This document shows positions 18,316 through 26,647 of a DNA stretch of 64,000 bases, in pieces. Under the pieces are notes generated by a model that saw nothing but the letters and a program-made list of their open reading frames with translations, searched no databases and was not told the origin of the DNA. The stretch is from Lachnospiraceae bacterium 10-1 (GTDB lineage Bacteria > Bacillota > Clostridia > Lachnospirales > Lachnospiraceae). The position numbers and the translations under genes are program-made. The DNA is taken from NCBI GenBank assembly GCA_000403495.2, contig KE159799.1, forward strand, positions 186,001-250,000, read 5' to 3'. How positions within the stretch are numbered: position 1 is the stretch's first letter; the number at the start of each line of letters is the position of its first letter.

Positions 18316-19342
18316 CCTTTCCTTCTAAAACGTTTTTGTAATCTTCCAAATTTTTAGCAAGAAGCGCCGGCGTATCCAATCCATAAGGGCATTTGCTCTT
18401 GCACTGTCCACAATGCAGACAATTTTCAATCTTTTCCATTTTATCCTGCACTTCCTTAGTCAATTGAAGTTCTGAAGGGGATCTCCTAAGAAGAAGCGAC
18501 ATTCTGGCGCAATTATTAATTTCAATTCCTGCCGGGCAGGGCATACAGTATCCACACCCTCTGCAAAAATCTCCTGCCAGTTCTTTTCTGTCCTTTTCAA
18601 TAATTTCCTTTATTTCTTCCGTCAGTTCCGGAGGATTATCTATGTAGGATAAAAATTCATCCAACTCTTTTTCACGCTGTACACCCCATATGGGAAGTAC
18701 ATGGGGAAATGCCGCCATATGAGCATAGGCTGCCGACGAATTGGTAATAAGTCCGCCGGAAAGCGCCTTCATGGCAATAAACCCCATATTCGCCTTATGA
18801 CACATTTCTACCAGCTCCTCATCCTGTTTTGTAGCAAGATAGCAAAAAGGAAACTGAAGGGTTTCATAAAGCCCGCTCTGGACGGCTTCTTTTGCAACGC
18901 CAAGCCTGTGATTGGTTATTCCTATATGCCGAATTTTTCCGGCACGTTTTGCTTCAAGCGCAGCCTCATACAGCCCGCTGTTGTCTTTTGGCTTTGGGCA
19001 AAACGCAGGATTATGGAACTGATAAATGTCAATATAATCTGTCTGAAGCAATTCAAGACTTTTCTTCAGATCTTTTTCCATCTCCTCACCAGTCTGTGCT
19101 GCTGTCTTAGTAGCAATATATAACTTTTCCCTGATATCTTTAAATGCAATTCCCAGCTTATACTCACTGTCGGTATAAGCCCTTGCCGTATCAAAAAAAT
19201 TTATTCCATTCTGATAGGCTTTTGTTAAAAGGAAAACCGCATCCTCATTGCTGATTCTCTGAATGGGAAGTGCCCCAAATCCATTTTTATTAACTACAAT
19301 ATCCGTGCTCCCCAACCTCACCTGTACATTACCGGTTTTCAT
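18302..19342 (-). CDS. Aldo/keto reductase with C-terminal 4Fe-4S ferredoxin domain
   Basis: The product has 346 aa. Residues 1-250 form an AKR barrel (INFFDTARAY; Lys in YIATKTAAQ; HIGITNHRLGVA). The C-terminal 95 residues carry two Cys clusters (CRGCGYCMPCPAGIEIN and CLHCGQCKSKCPYG). This architecture is common in clostridia, where electrons may come from ferredoxin rather than only NAD(P)H. The substrate is unknown. It is the last gene in the direction of the Rnf operon, 95 bases after rnfB, behind two perfect stem-loops. I chose the ATG at 19342; ATGs at 19354 and 19402 are possible. Confidence 0.88.
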   Translation of the reverse strand: MKTGNVQVRLGSTDIVVNKNGFGALPIQRISNEDAVFLLTKAYQNGINFFDTARAYTDSEYKLGIAFKDIREKLYIATKTAAQTGEEMEKDLKKSLELLQTDYIDIYQFHNPAFCPKPKDNSGLYEAALEAKRAGKIRHIGITNHRLGVAKEAVQSGLYETLQFPFCYLATKQDEELVEMCHKANMGFIAMKALSGGLITNSSAAYAHMAAFPHVLPIWGVQREKELDEFLSYIDNPPELTEEIKEIIEKDRKELAGDFCRGCGYCMPCPAGIEINNCARMSLLLRRSPSELQLTKEVQDKMEKIENCLHCGQCKSKCPYGLDTPALLAKNLEDYKNVLEGKVSVG

Positions 19343-19359
19343 ATTTATACCCATGCCTT

Positions 19360-19427
19360 TCCCACATGGGCCCCTCCCATGTGGGAATAGGCCCAAATAC
19401 ATAGATTGAAAATTTCAATTTTCAATC
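19360..19427 (-). promoter_or_regulatory. Two perfect stem-loops between rnfB and the AKR gene
   Basis: An 11-bp stem pairs 19360-19370 with 19376-19386 (tcccacatggg/cccatgtggga), and a 10-bp stem pairs 19404-19413 with 19418-19427 (gattgaaaat/attttcaatc). Neither has a good T run on the minus strand, so they look more like mRNA processing, attenuation or 3'-end protection signals than full terminators. The GC-rich stem ends a few bases before the likely AKR ribosome site. Confidence 0.6.
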
Positions 19428-19436
19428 TTTCTCCTA

Positions 19437-20234
19437 TCAATGTGTGGTAATTGACTTTCTGGGGCATTTTTCCATACAAACGCCGCAGCCCACACATTTT
19501 TCATATTCAATTGTTGCATTAAAATCAGTTACGGTTACTGCATCCTGAACGCAGTTTTTCTTACAAAGCTGGCATCCGATACATCCCACACTACAATCCT
19601 TCATAGTAACCGGCCCTTTGTCTTTCGAACTGCACGCCACCACATATTTGGCATCATAAGGAATCAGCGTAATCAAGTGTTTCGGGCAAACCTCAACACA
19701 TTTACCACATGCCTTACACTTTTCTTTGTCCACTACTGCTACCCCATTCTCTACGTGAATCGCATCAAAAGGGCATACCTGAACACAGCTTCCATATCCT
19801 AAACATCCATAATTACAGCTTTTGGCACCGCCATTGGGCACAAAGGAAAGCATTCTGCAGTCCTCGATTCCATGATAATCATAATCAAGCGTAGTTTTAT
19901 CGCAATCTCCCTGGCACTGAACATAAGCTGTCATTCTTTGTGTCTCTTTGGCTTCAACTCCCATGATTCCTGCAATTACTTTCCCAACTGCCTCTCCGCC
20001 TACCGGACAGGCATTCACCGCCGCCTCTCCTTTGGCAATGGCACTGGCTAATCCACTGCACCCCGGGAAGCCACAGCCTCCACAGTTATTTCCGGGAAGT
20101 GCCGCCAGAACCGCCTCTTCCTTTTCATCCACTTCAACTTTAAATTTAATGGAGGCTATCCCAAGAAAAACGCCAATAAACAGCCCTACGCCTCCAACAA
20201 CTACTACCGCCTGTAAAATTCCTGTTATCATCAC
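19437..20234 (-). CDS. rnfB: Rnf complex subunit B (multi-cluster ferredoxin)
   Basis: This is the electron-entry subunit of the ferredoxin:NAD+ oxidoreductase (Rnf). The product has 265 aa. There is an N-terminal membrane helix (residues 4-28), then the CGGCGFPGCSG cluster motif, then several ferredoxin-like clusters (CLGYGSCVQVCP, CKACGKCVEVCP, CIGCQLCKKNC, CVGCGVCMEKCP). It is the last rnf gene in the operon order C-D-G-E-A-B. GGAGGTG stands eight bases before the ATG. Length and cluster count fit clostridial RnfB. Confidence 0.96.
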   Translation of the reverse strand: MMITGILQAVVVVGGVGLFIGVFLGIASIKFKVEVDEKEEAVLAALPGNNCGGCGFPGCSGLASAIAKGEAAVNACPVGGEAVGKVIAGIMGVEAKETQRMTAYVQCQGDCDKTTLDYDYHGIEDCRMLSFVPNGGAKSCNYGCLGYGSCVQVCPFDAIHVENGVAVVDKEKCKACGKCVEVCPKHLITLIPYDAKYVVACSSKDKGPVTMKDCSVGCIGCQLCKKNCVQDAVTVTDFNATIEYEKCVGCGVCMEKCPRKSITTH

Positions 20235-20245
20235 CTTGACACCTC

Positions 20246-20824
20246 CTACAGCAGTCCTGAAAATCCGCAGAAAGCAATTGCCATAAGTCCTGCAGTAATC
20301 AATACAATAGGCATCCCCTTAAAGGATTCCGGAATATCATTAAATTCCATTTTTTCCCTGATACCGGCAAGAATTACAATCGAAATGGTAAATCCAATCG
20401 CAGTTGCAAATCCGTTTACGATACCAGTCAGTATTCCATAATTTTTCTGTACGTTTGTAAGCGCCACTCCAAGCACTGCACAGTTGGTAGTAATAAGCGG
20501 CAGATATACGCCAAGTGCCTGATAAAGCGGCTTCATAAATTTTTTAAGAAACATCTCCACAAACTGGACCAAAGCCGCAATTACCAAAATAAATACGATT
20601 GTCTGCAGATAGGTCAGATCAAAAGGCATTAATATGTATTTATATATGGCGCCTGCCACCGCTGAGGCCAATGTGATAACAAAAATAACTGCTGAGCCCA
20701 TTCCGGCAGCTGTACTGGTCTTTCTGGATACACCTAGGAAAGGACATAAACCTAAAAACTGGCTCAGCACTACATTACTCACCAACGAGGATGAAATCAG
20801 TATGATCAATAAATCCTTAATCAT
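20246..20824 (-). CDS. rnfA: Rnf complex subunit A
   Basis: This integral membrane subunit has 192 aa and six helices, and belongs to the RnfA/NqrE family. Visible family blocks are LSQFLGLCPFLGVSRKT near the start and LPLITTNCAVLGVALTN in the middle; the paired cysteines are the ligands of a membrane iron-sulfur site shared with RnfE. The gene overlaps rnfE by eight bases and is 11 bases upstream of rnfB, so all are cotranslated. It forms part of the ion path across the membrane. Confidence 0.96.
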   Translation of the reverse strand: MIKDLLIILISSSLVSNVVLSQFLGLCPFLGVSRKTSTAAGMGSAVIFVITLASAVAGAIYKYILMPFDLTYLQTIVFILVIAALVQFVEMFLKKFMKPLYQALGVYLPLITTNCAVLGVALTNVQKNYGILTGIVNGFATAIGFTISIVILAGIREKMEFNDIPESFKGMPIVLITAGLMAIAFCGFSGLL

Positions 20825-21659
20825 TTATCTCTTCCTCCCTTCTTTCTGCTGCTTTTTCTGTCTCTGTGTTTTCTTCTTTTTCCGCTGTTTCTCCTGCGTC
20901 AGGGAAATCCTTTTCCTCCGTAATTTCAATAATCTCCAGATCTTCTTCCTTTTCTTTGGTAGATTCACCGAAAAAACGCTTGCTGCAGCCTGATTCCCCG
21001 CAGTTCATACAATCGGAATTACATCCCGACTGAATCTTTGACATATCTCTGCCTTTCTTTTCACCTGCAATTTTAACCTTATTTTGTATTGCGGTTAATA
21101 CTGCAAGAACAAAGAAGGCACCAGGTGCCAGAACAAAGATACTGCATGGCACATAGCTTTCCGGCATCAGCGCAGCTCCAAACACTTCTCCTGCCCCGAT
21201 CAGCTCCCTGACTGCACCAATAATTGTAAGTGCACAGGTAAATCCCAGCCCCATTCCGATTCCATCAAAAAGCGATGATACAACATTATTTTTAGAAGCA
21301 TAAGATTCCGCACGTCCTAAAATAATACAGTTTACAACAATAAGGGGAATATATAATCCCAACGCATCATACAAAAATGGAATAAATGCCTTCAGTAAAA
21401 GCTCCACAACTGTCACGAAAGACGCAATAATAACAATAAATGCAGGAATCCGCACTTTATCAGGAATCACTTTTCTAAGAAGGGAAATAAACATATTGCT
21501 AAGGGCAAGCACTACCATTGTAGTCAATCCCATTCCCAAACCATTAACTGCTGATGTGGTAACCGCCAGCGTAGGGCACATTCCAAGCATCAGCACAAAA
21601 GTAGGATTTTCTTTTAAAAGCCCGTTCATCAGGCGTTCAGATATATTATTCTGCTTCAT
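20817..21659 (-). CDS. rnfE: Rnf complex subunit E with Cys-rich, acidic C-terminal extension
   Basis: Residues 1-195 form the usual six-helix RnfE/NqrD protein (LGMCPTLAVTTSAVNGLG; LYIPLIVVNCIILGRAES). Unlike the roughly 200-residue family norm, the chain continues to 280 aa. Residues about 205-230 hold four cysteines (C213, C217, C220, C225, from GCNSDCMNCGESGCSKRF), followed by a very acidic tail rich in Glu. The Cys pattern could bind a metal or iron-sulfur cluster on the cytoplasmic side. It overlaps rnfG by 14 bases and rnfA by eight. No stop or frameshift separates the two parts. Confidence 0.94.
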   Translation of the reverse strand: MKQNNISERLMNGLLKENPTFVLMLGMCPTLAVTTSAVNGLGMGLTTMVVLALSNMFISLLRKVIPDKVRIPAFIVIIASFVTVVELLLKAFIPFLYDALGLYIPLIVVNCIILGRAESYASKNNVVSSLFDGIGMGLGFTCALTIIGAVRELIGAGEVFGAALMPESYVPCSIFVLAPGAFFVLAVLTAIQNKVKIAGEKKGRDMSKIQSGCNSDCMNCGESGCSKRFFGESTKEKEEDLEIIEITEEKDFPDAGETAEKEENTETEKAAERREEEIND

Positions 21660-22269
21660 TTATGCTACCTCCTAACTGCGTCTGGAAATAGTAAAGTCCG
21701 CCATTTACTGCAGTCGTTACTGCATTTGTGGTGATTGTTGCACCGCTAATCGCATCAATCTGACTGTCGCTTGTGGCTCCTGTCTTTGTGTAAGTAAAGT
21801 TTGAAACATTTTTACCTGCAAACTGAGGTTTCAATACAGATTCCGCCTTCATGCCAAGACCGGCTGTTTCTGAAATACTTAAAATGGAAATTCCGTTTAA
21901 AGTTCCGTCATTACTGATTCCCATGGTAAAGGTTATATCTCCGCCATATCCTTCATGACTGGTAACAGTAAGTACATATCCGATTCTATTGCCGCTTCCG
22001 TCAAGGGCTGCCAGCACATTTATAATATCCACGCCTTCATATCCTGAACTTTTCCATTCCTCATACCCTGCATCACCTTCTGCAAAGCTGATTTCCAGCA
22101 TGTTAAAATCTGCGGCCTGGGAAAACACCTCCGCATATGCCTTCTTTGCCGCCTCTTCCTCCGCTCTGGCAATGGGTTCTTTTGTAATCTGATATACAAA
22201 TCCCAAAATAAGTCCTGCACATAAAGTGATCACTAAAAGGATGGCAGCATCTTTTATCATATTTTTCAT
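21646..22269 (-). CDS. rnfG: Rnf complex subunit G (covalent flavoprotein)
   Basis: The product has 207 aa with one N-terminal membrane helix (residues 7-28) and an extracytoplasmic FMN-binding domain. The flavinylation motif ISGATITTNAV is near residue 180; its Thr should carry FMN attached by ApbE. The preceding GLGMKAESVLKPQFAGK block is typical. It overlaps rnfD by four bases (ATGA) and rnfE by 14. Confidence 0.95.
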   Translation of the reverse strand: MKNMIKDAAILLVITLCAGLILGFVYQITKEPIARAEEEAAKKAYAEVFSQAADFNMLEISFAEGDAGYEEWKSSGYEGVDIINVLAALDGSGNRIGYVLTVTSHEGYGGDITFTMGISNDGTLNGISILSISETAGLGMKAESVLKPQFAGKNVSNFTYTKTGATSDSQIDAISGATITTNAVTTAVNGGLYYFQTQLGGSINEAE

Positions 22270-23198
22270 GCTCTTTCCCCTCCTTTTCCAAATGCCCGAG
22301 GCATGGTGATCTTTTCAATCAAAGGTACCAAAAGATTGCCTAAAATAATCGCATAGGAAACGCCTTCCGCCGAGGGCCCGAAAATTCTGAAGATACCGGT
22401 AAGCAGTCCTAAAACGATCCCATACAAATATTGCCCTTTCCTGGTTACGGGCCTTGTCACGTAATCAGTCGCCATAAAGAAAGCTCCCAGCATAAGACCG
22501 CCGCCGGAAAGATGCGCCGCAATATATGCCGGATCAAAACCATGACCGCCAAATAAAATTACAAAAACAGCAAAGGAAATTATGTAGCTTCCTGGAATTT
22601 TCAGGTCAATCACTCCTAAAAGAAGTAAAAAGCATGCACCAATTACAATTGCAATCATAGAAGTCTCGCCGATTGTACCGCTGGTTCTTCCCACTACCAT
22701 ATCTAAAATATTTACGCTTTCTCCTGCTTTTAAGTTTGCCAAAGGAGTAGCCCCTGAATAAGCATCACATTCAAAGTTACACATAATGGAAGTATAGGAG
22801 ATCAATAAGAAGCATCTTGCTCCCAAAGCCGGATTCATAAAGTTCTGCCCCAGTCCTCCAAAAAGCATTTTAACCACCAGGATGGCAAAAATACCACCAA
22901 TTACTCCAATCCACCAGGGGGCGGAAGATGGAAGGTTTAAGGCAAGCAAAAGGCCTGTTACCACTGCCGAATAATCTCCGATAGTCACCTTTTTATGCAT
23001 AGCCTTTTCATAAACAAATTCAGTCATCACTGTCGTTACAACAGTAATCAATATTAAAATCAGTGCATCCAATCCAAAATTATATATGCCAAAGCCTGCC
23101 GCAGGAAGTAAAGCAATCACCACTGCAAGCATAATATTACTTGTGGTAACCTTTGACCTGATATGGGGATTGGATGAAACTTTCATCAAATCGCTCAT
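22266..23198 (-). CDS. rnfD: Rnf complex subunit D (membrane flavoprotein)
   Basis: The product has 310 aa, is multi-spanning and belongs to the RnfD/NqrB family. It opens with SSNPHIRSKVTTSNIMLAVV, close to the family consensus. The covalent FMN site is in YSGATPLANLK (about residue 155). Conserved FGGLGQNFMNPALGARCFLL and GGGLMLGAFFMATDYVTRP follow family expectations. It lies 14 bases after rnfC. Confidence 0.96.
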   Translation of the reverse strand: MSDLMKVSSNPHIRSKVTTSNIMLAVVIALLPAAGFGIYNFGLDALILILITVVTTVMTEFVYEKAMHKKVTIGDYSAVVTGLLLALNLPSSAPWWIGVIGGIFAILVVKMLFGGLGQNFMNPALGARCFLLISYTSIMCNFECDAYSGATPLANLKAGESVNILDMVVGRTSGTIGETSMIAIVIGACFLLLLGVIDLKIPGSYIISFAVFVILFGGHGFDPAYIAAHLSGGGLMLGAFFMATDYVTRPVTRKGQYLYGIVLGLLTGIFRIFGPSAEGVSYAIILGNLLVPLIEKITMPRAFGKGGERA

Positions 23199-23212
23199 TA
23201 CGTTTGTTCCTC

Positions 23213-24529
23213 CTACTTTTTCTTCTTTGCAAGCTGCATTTTACGCATGGATTTTATCACCTGTGTTAGAGGGCGCTTTGCCGGACAAATGTAGCTGCAA
23301 CAGCCGCATTCACAGCATTCCATACCGTTGTTTTTTACAAAAGCCTCTTCATCATAATGTTCTGCATAATCTGCCAGTTTTCTTGGCACCACTCTTCCGG
23401 GACACACTTCCACGCACTTGCCGCAGTTAATACATGCGCTGGGTTCCATTGCAGATACTTCATCTTTAGTAAGACATAACAACGCCGAAGAAGTTTTCGT
23501 TGCAGGCACATCCAGATCAAAAATACCAAATCCCATCATTGGGCCGCCGGAAATAATTTTAACCGGCTGCTGCTTAAAGCCTCCCGCTTCATCAACCAGT
23601 TCATGATAATTGGTACCAATTCTGACCTTAAAGTTACATGGATGCGCTATGGCATCTCCTGTGACGGTAACAATTCTATACATTAAGGGTTTTCCTTCAA
23701 TTACAGCATTATAAATTGCTATTACCGTATCAACATTATTCACAACACATCCCGCATCAGCCGGCAGCATGGCAGAATGAATTGCACGTCCGGTAGCAGC
23801 ATAAATAAGCTGGCGTTCTGAACCTTGCGGGTATTTCGTTTTTAATGCCTTAACTGCAATTTTATTTTCATCTTTGGTAAGCCTTTTTAGTTTAGCAATA
23901 CATTCAGGTTTATTATCTTCCACTGCAAGGATTCCCCGTGCATTTTCAAATAAGCTTAATGAAACCTTAAGGCCTCCTATTAGTTTTTCCGGTTCCTCTA
24001 ACATTTTGCGGTAATCGGAAGTCAGATATGGTTCACACTCCGCACAGTTTACAATCACATATTCAATTTTTTCAGGCTCTTTGGGAGAAAGCTTCACTGA
24101 CGTGGGGAAACCTGCACCTCCCATACCTACAATTCCGGCCTCTCTGATCATGGTTATTTTTTCTTCTCTGGTCAGTTCTTCAAAAGGCTTAACCTCCGGC
24201 CAGTCTATTTCTTCATATAGCCCATCGTTTTCAACCACAATGCTCATTACATTGTCTCCGGTAACCACTCTTCTGGACTCCACTGCCTTCACCGTTCCCG
24301 ATACGGTCGCATAAATAGGTGCAGACACAAACCCTCCTGCCTCTGCAATCTTCTGCCCTGTAAGAACCCTGTCTCCTTTTTTCACAATCGGCTGTGCCGG
24401 TGCCCCAATATGCTGGCTCAACGGATAAACCAGATCGCCCTTGGGTAAGACCTCCCTGATCGGTTCGCTCTTGGACAAATCCTTACCATCATAAGGATGA
24501 ATTCCTCCCGAAAATGTTAATCTCGCCAC
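23213..24529 (-). CDS. rnfC: Rnf complex subunit C (NADH-binding)
   Basis: The product has 438 aa. This soluble peripheral subunit carries the NADH/FMN site (GMGGAGFPTSVKL; YVIVNCAECEPYLTSDYR) and a C-terminal two-cluster ferredoxin region (CINCGKCVEVCPG; CCECGCCSYICPAKRPL). It opens the operon. I chose a GTG at 24529: it has GAGGG seven bases before and gives the family start MARLTFSGGIHP. The ATG at 24550 lacks a ribosome site. The upstream 148 bases, shared with a divergent nuclease gene, should hold the operon promoter, but no strong -35/-10 pair stands out. Confidence 0.95.
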   Translation of the reverse strand: MARLTFSGGIHPYDGKDLSKSEPIREVLPKGDLVYPLSQHIGAPAQPIVKKGDRVLTGQKIAEAGGFVSAPIYATVSGTVKAVESRRVVTGDNVMSIVVENDGLYEEIDWPEVKPFEELTREEKITMIREAGIVGMGGAGFPTSVKLSPKEPEKIEYVIVNCAECEPYLTSDYRKMLEEPEKLIGGLKVSLSLFENARGILAVEDNKPECIAKLKRLTKDENKIAVKALKTKYPQGSERQLIYAATGRAIHSAMLPADAGCVVNNVDTVIAIYNAVIEGKPLMYRIVTVTGDAIAHPCNFKVRIGTNYHELVDEAGGFKQQPVKIISGGPMMGFGIFDLDVPATKTSSALLCLTKDEVSAMEPSACINCGKCVEVCPGRVVPRKLADYAEHYDEEAFVKNNGMECCECGCCSYICPAKRPLTQVIKSMRKMQLAKKKK

Positions 24530-24677
24530 TTGATAACCCTCTTTCTCCATATAATAACAGTTCAGCCCTGTTTTCTTATCAAAGCTGTCTCTATAAATAT
24601 ACTATTTTTTTGTCGAAAATACTACAGTAATTTTGAAAAATATGCTACACTTAAAAATATAACGTTAGGAGGACTCA

Positions 24678-25784
24678 ATGAAAACAGAAGAAATCATCTT
24701 TGGAAATTTCAGGTTAAAATATCCTTTAGAGCGCCTGGCTCCTTTAAATCAAATATTATTTTTAGATATAGAAACCACCGGTTTTCTATCTTCCGATTCC
24801 TCTATTTACCTGATTGGATGCGCTTTTTATTCTGAAGGAAACTGGATCATCCGTCAATGGTTTTCCCAGTCTCCTGATGAAGAAGCTGAGCTGATTAAAT
24901 CTTTTTTAGCTTTTGCAGGCAATTATTCTTACTTAATTCATTATAATGGAAATACCTTCGATCTTCCTTTTATAAAAAACAAAGCGGCCAAGTATGGGCT
25001 GCCATGCAGTTTCGATAATATGGAGGGATTGGATATTTACAGGCGCATCATGCCATATAAAAATTTCTTAAAGCTTCCCGACTGTAAGCTTAGGACAATA
25101 GAGCAATTTCTTGGCATCAGCCGCGAGGATACCTATAATGGAGGCGAATTAATAAAAGTTTATTCGGATTATATTGCTTCCCATGACTATAACTTATACC
25201 ATACCCTTCTTCTTCATAATTCAGACGACATGAAGGGATTACTGGAGATTCTCCCTGTTCTTCATTACTACGACCTGTTTAACTGTGATATTAAAGCCTG
25301 TAAAGTACAGGCCAATTATTACAATGATATTCATGGCGTTCCACGAAAAGAACTGATCCTTCAGCTGGTATTTGCTCCTTCTCTTCCCGTTTCTGTTTCT
25401 TTTATGGGAAAAGGCTGCTATTTTAAGGGGCAGGATCATGAAGGTACCCTGATTGTTCCTATTTATGAAGAAGAACTCAAGTATTTTTATGCCAATTATA
25501 AAGATTATTATTACCTTCCAACAGAAGATGTGGCTCTTCACAAATCAATTGCCTCATTTGTTGATAAAGACTATCGTATACAGGCATGCGCATCAAATTG
25601 TTATACCCGTAAGATATCCCGTTTCCTGCCTCAATGGAAAATATTGATGGAACCCTTCTTCAAAAGAGAATACAAAAGCAAAGATTTATTTTTCGAGCTG
25701 ACGGATGATATCAAAAAGAACCGGGAATTATTTTCAATTTATGCCAGCCATATTTTAAATGAAATGGCTCTCCAGCAGGAATAA
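24678..25784 (+). CDS. RNase H-like (DEDD) exonuclease-type protein, YprB family
   Basis: The product has 368 aa. Residues 25-190 carry an RNase H-fold 3'-5' exonuclease pattern: LFLDIETTGF (Asp-Glu), HYNGNTFDLPFIKNK (Asp) and LLLHNSDDMKGLL (late Asp), with the remaining residues plausibly placed. This is the RNase_H_2/YprB domain of Firmicutes. The C-terminal 150 residues are not recognised. AGGAGGACTCA precedes the ATG. The gene is monocistronic, divergent from rnf, and closed by a strong terminator. A role in nucleic acid processing is inferred from the fold only. Confidence 0.82.
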   Translation: MKTEEIIFGNFRLKYPLERLAPLNQILFLDIETTGFLSSDSSIYLIGCAFYSEGNWIIRQWFSQSPDEEAELIKSFLAFAGNYSYLIHYNGNTFDLPFIKNKAAKYGLPCSFDNMEGLDIYRRIMPYKNFLKLPDCKLRTIEQFLGISREDTYNGGELIKVYSDYIASHDYNLYHTLLLHNSDDMKGLLEILPVLHYYDLFNCDIKACKVQANYYNDIHGVPRKELILQLVFAPSLPVSVSFMGKGCYFKGQDHEGTLIVPIYEEELKYFYANYKDYYYLPTEDVALHKSIASFVDKDYRIQACASNCYTRKISRFLPQWKILMEPFFKREYKSKDLFFELTDDIKKNRELFSIYASHILNEMALQQE

Positions 25785-25786
25785 AA

Positions 25787-25814
25787 AAGGAAGGCATCAT
25801 ATGATGCCTTCCTT
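25787..25814. terminator. Bidirectional terminator between RNase H-like gene and cheR
   Basis: A perfect 14-bp stem (aaggaaggcatcat and its complement, no loop) is flanked by A-rich sequence on one side and T-rich on the other. It ends the convergent genes on both strands. Confidence 0.88.
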
Positions 25815-25843
25815 AAATACATAATAAGTATTTACCTATTTAA

Positions 25844-26626
25844 TTAGTTCAATGGACGTTCGTAATAAAACGAATTTTTTCGTTCATATCCTATATCCTT
25901 ATGATTTATGATCTGCTCCGTACTTCCGATAAACAAAATTCCACCTGGCTTTAAAGAATGATAAAACTTCCTGAACACCTCATCTTTCGCCTCCTCGGTA
26001 AAATAAATAAGTACATTCCGACAAACAATCATATTAAAATCTTTTCCATAATCATTTCCCAGAAGATTATGTTCAGAAAAGATAACTCTTGATTTAATCT
26101 CATCTGAAATTTGATAAGAAAGACCTATTTTTGTGAAATACTTTTTCTTAAAATCATCCGGCACCGCTGCAATACTCTTCTCATTGTAAAGACCAACTTT
26201 GGCTTTTGCAATAACCTGCTTATCAAGATCCGTAGCAGTAATCCGTATCATATTAAGCGGAATATGCCTGGACAAAGCCATCACTAAAGAATACGGTTCA
26301 TCTCCGGTAGAGCATGCCGCACTCCATATCTTGAGAGTTTTACCAAATTTACCAATCAATTCAGGAATGATTTCCTTATCCATAAGTCTCCATTGATCAG
26401 GATTGCGATAAAATTCCGAGACATTTATCGTAAGATAATTGATAAATTCTTCAAACCGGGTTTTATCCGTCTTAAGGACCTGTATGTAACTTTCATAATC
26501 CTTGATTCCATGTTTGGAAATCAGTGCATCAATCCGCCGCTTCATCTGCCTTTCTTTATAGGCATTAAGGTCAATCCTTGTAAGTGTCAAAACAGCAGCT
26601 TTAAATTTTTCATAATCATAAGCCAT
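25844..26626 (-). CDS. cheR: CheR-type protein-glutamate methyltransferase
   Basis: It transfers methyl groups from SAM to Glu residues of chemoreceptors. The product has 260 aa. The N-terminal helical domain (YKERQMKRRIDALISKHG) is followed by the SAM-binding fold with IWSAACSTGDEPYSL, TATDLDKQVIAKA and FNMIVCRNVLIYF. Length and motifs are full. No other chemotaxis gene (cheA, cheW, cheB, receptor) is nearby, so it is an orphan copy. It follows the S1 gene by 21 bases and may be at the tail of the cmk-ispH-S1 transcript. Confidence 0.92.
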   Translation of the reverse strand: MAYDYEKFKAAVLTLTRIDLNAYKERQMKRRIDALISKHGIKDYESYIQVLKTDKTRFEEFINYLTINVSEFYRNPDQWRLMDKEIIPELIGKFGKTLKIWSAACSTGDEPYSLVMALSRHIPLNMIRITATDLDKQVIAKAKVGLYNEKSIAAVPDDFKKKYFTKIGLSYQISDEIKSRVIFSEHNLLGNDYGKDFNMIVCRNVLIYFTEEAKDEVFRKFYHSLKPGGILFIGSTEQIINHKDIGYERKNSFYYERPLN

Positions 26627-26647
26627 AGCAAGTCCGCCTTAATTAAT

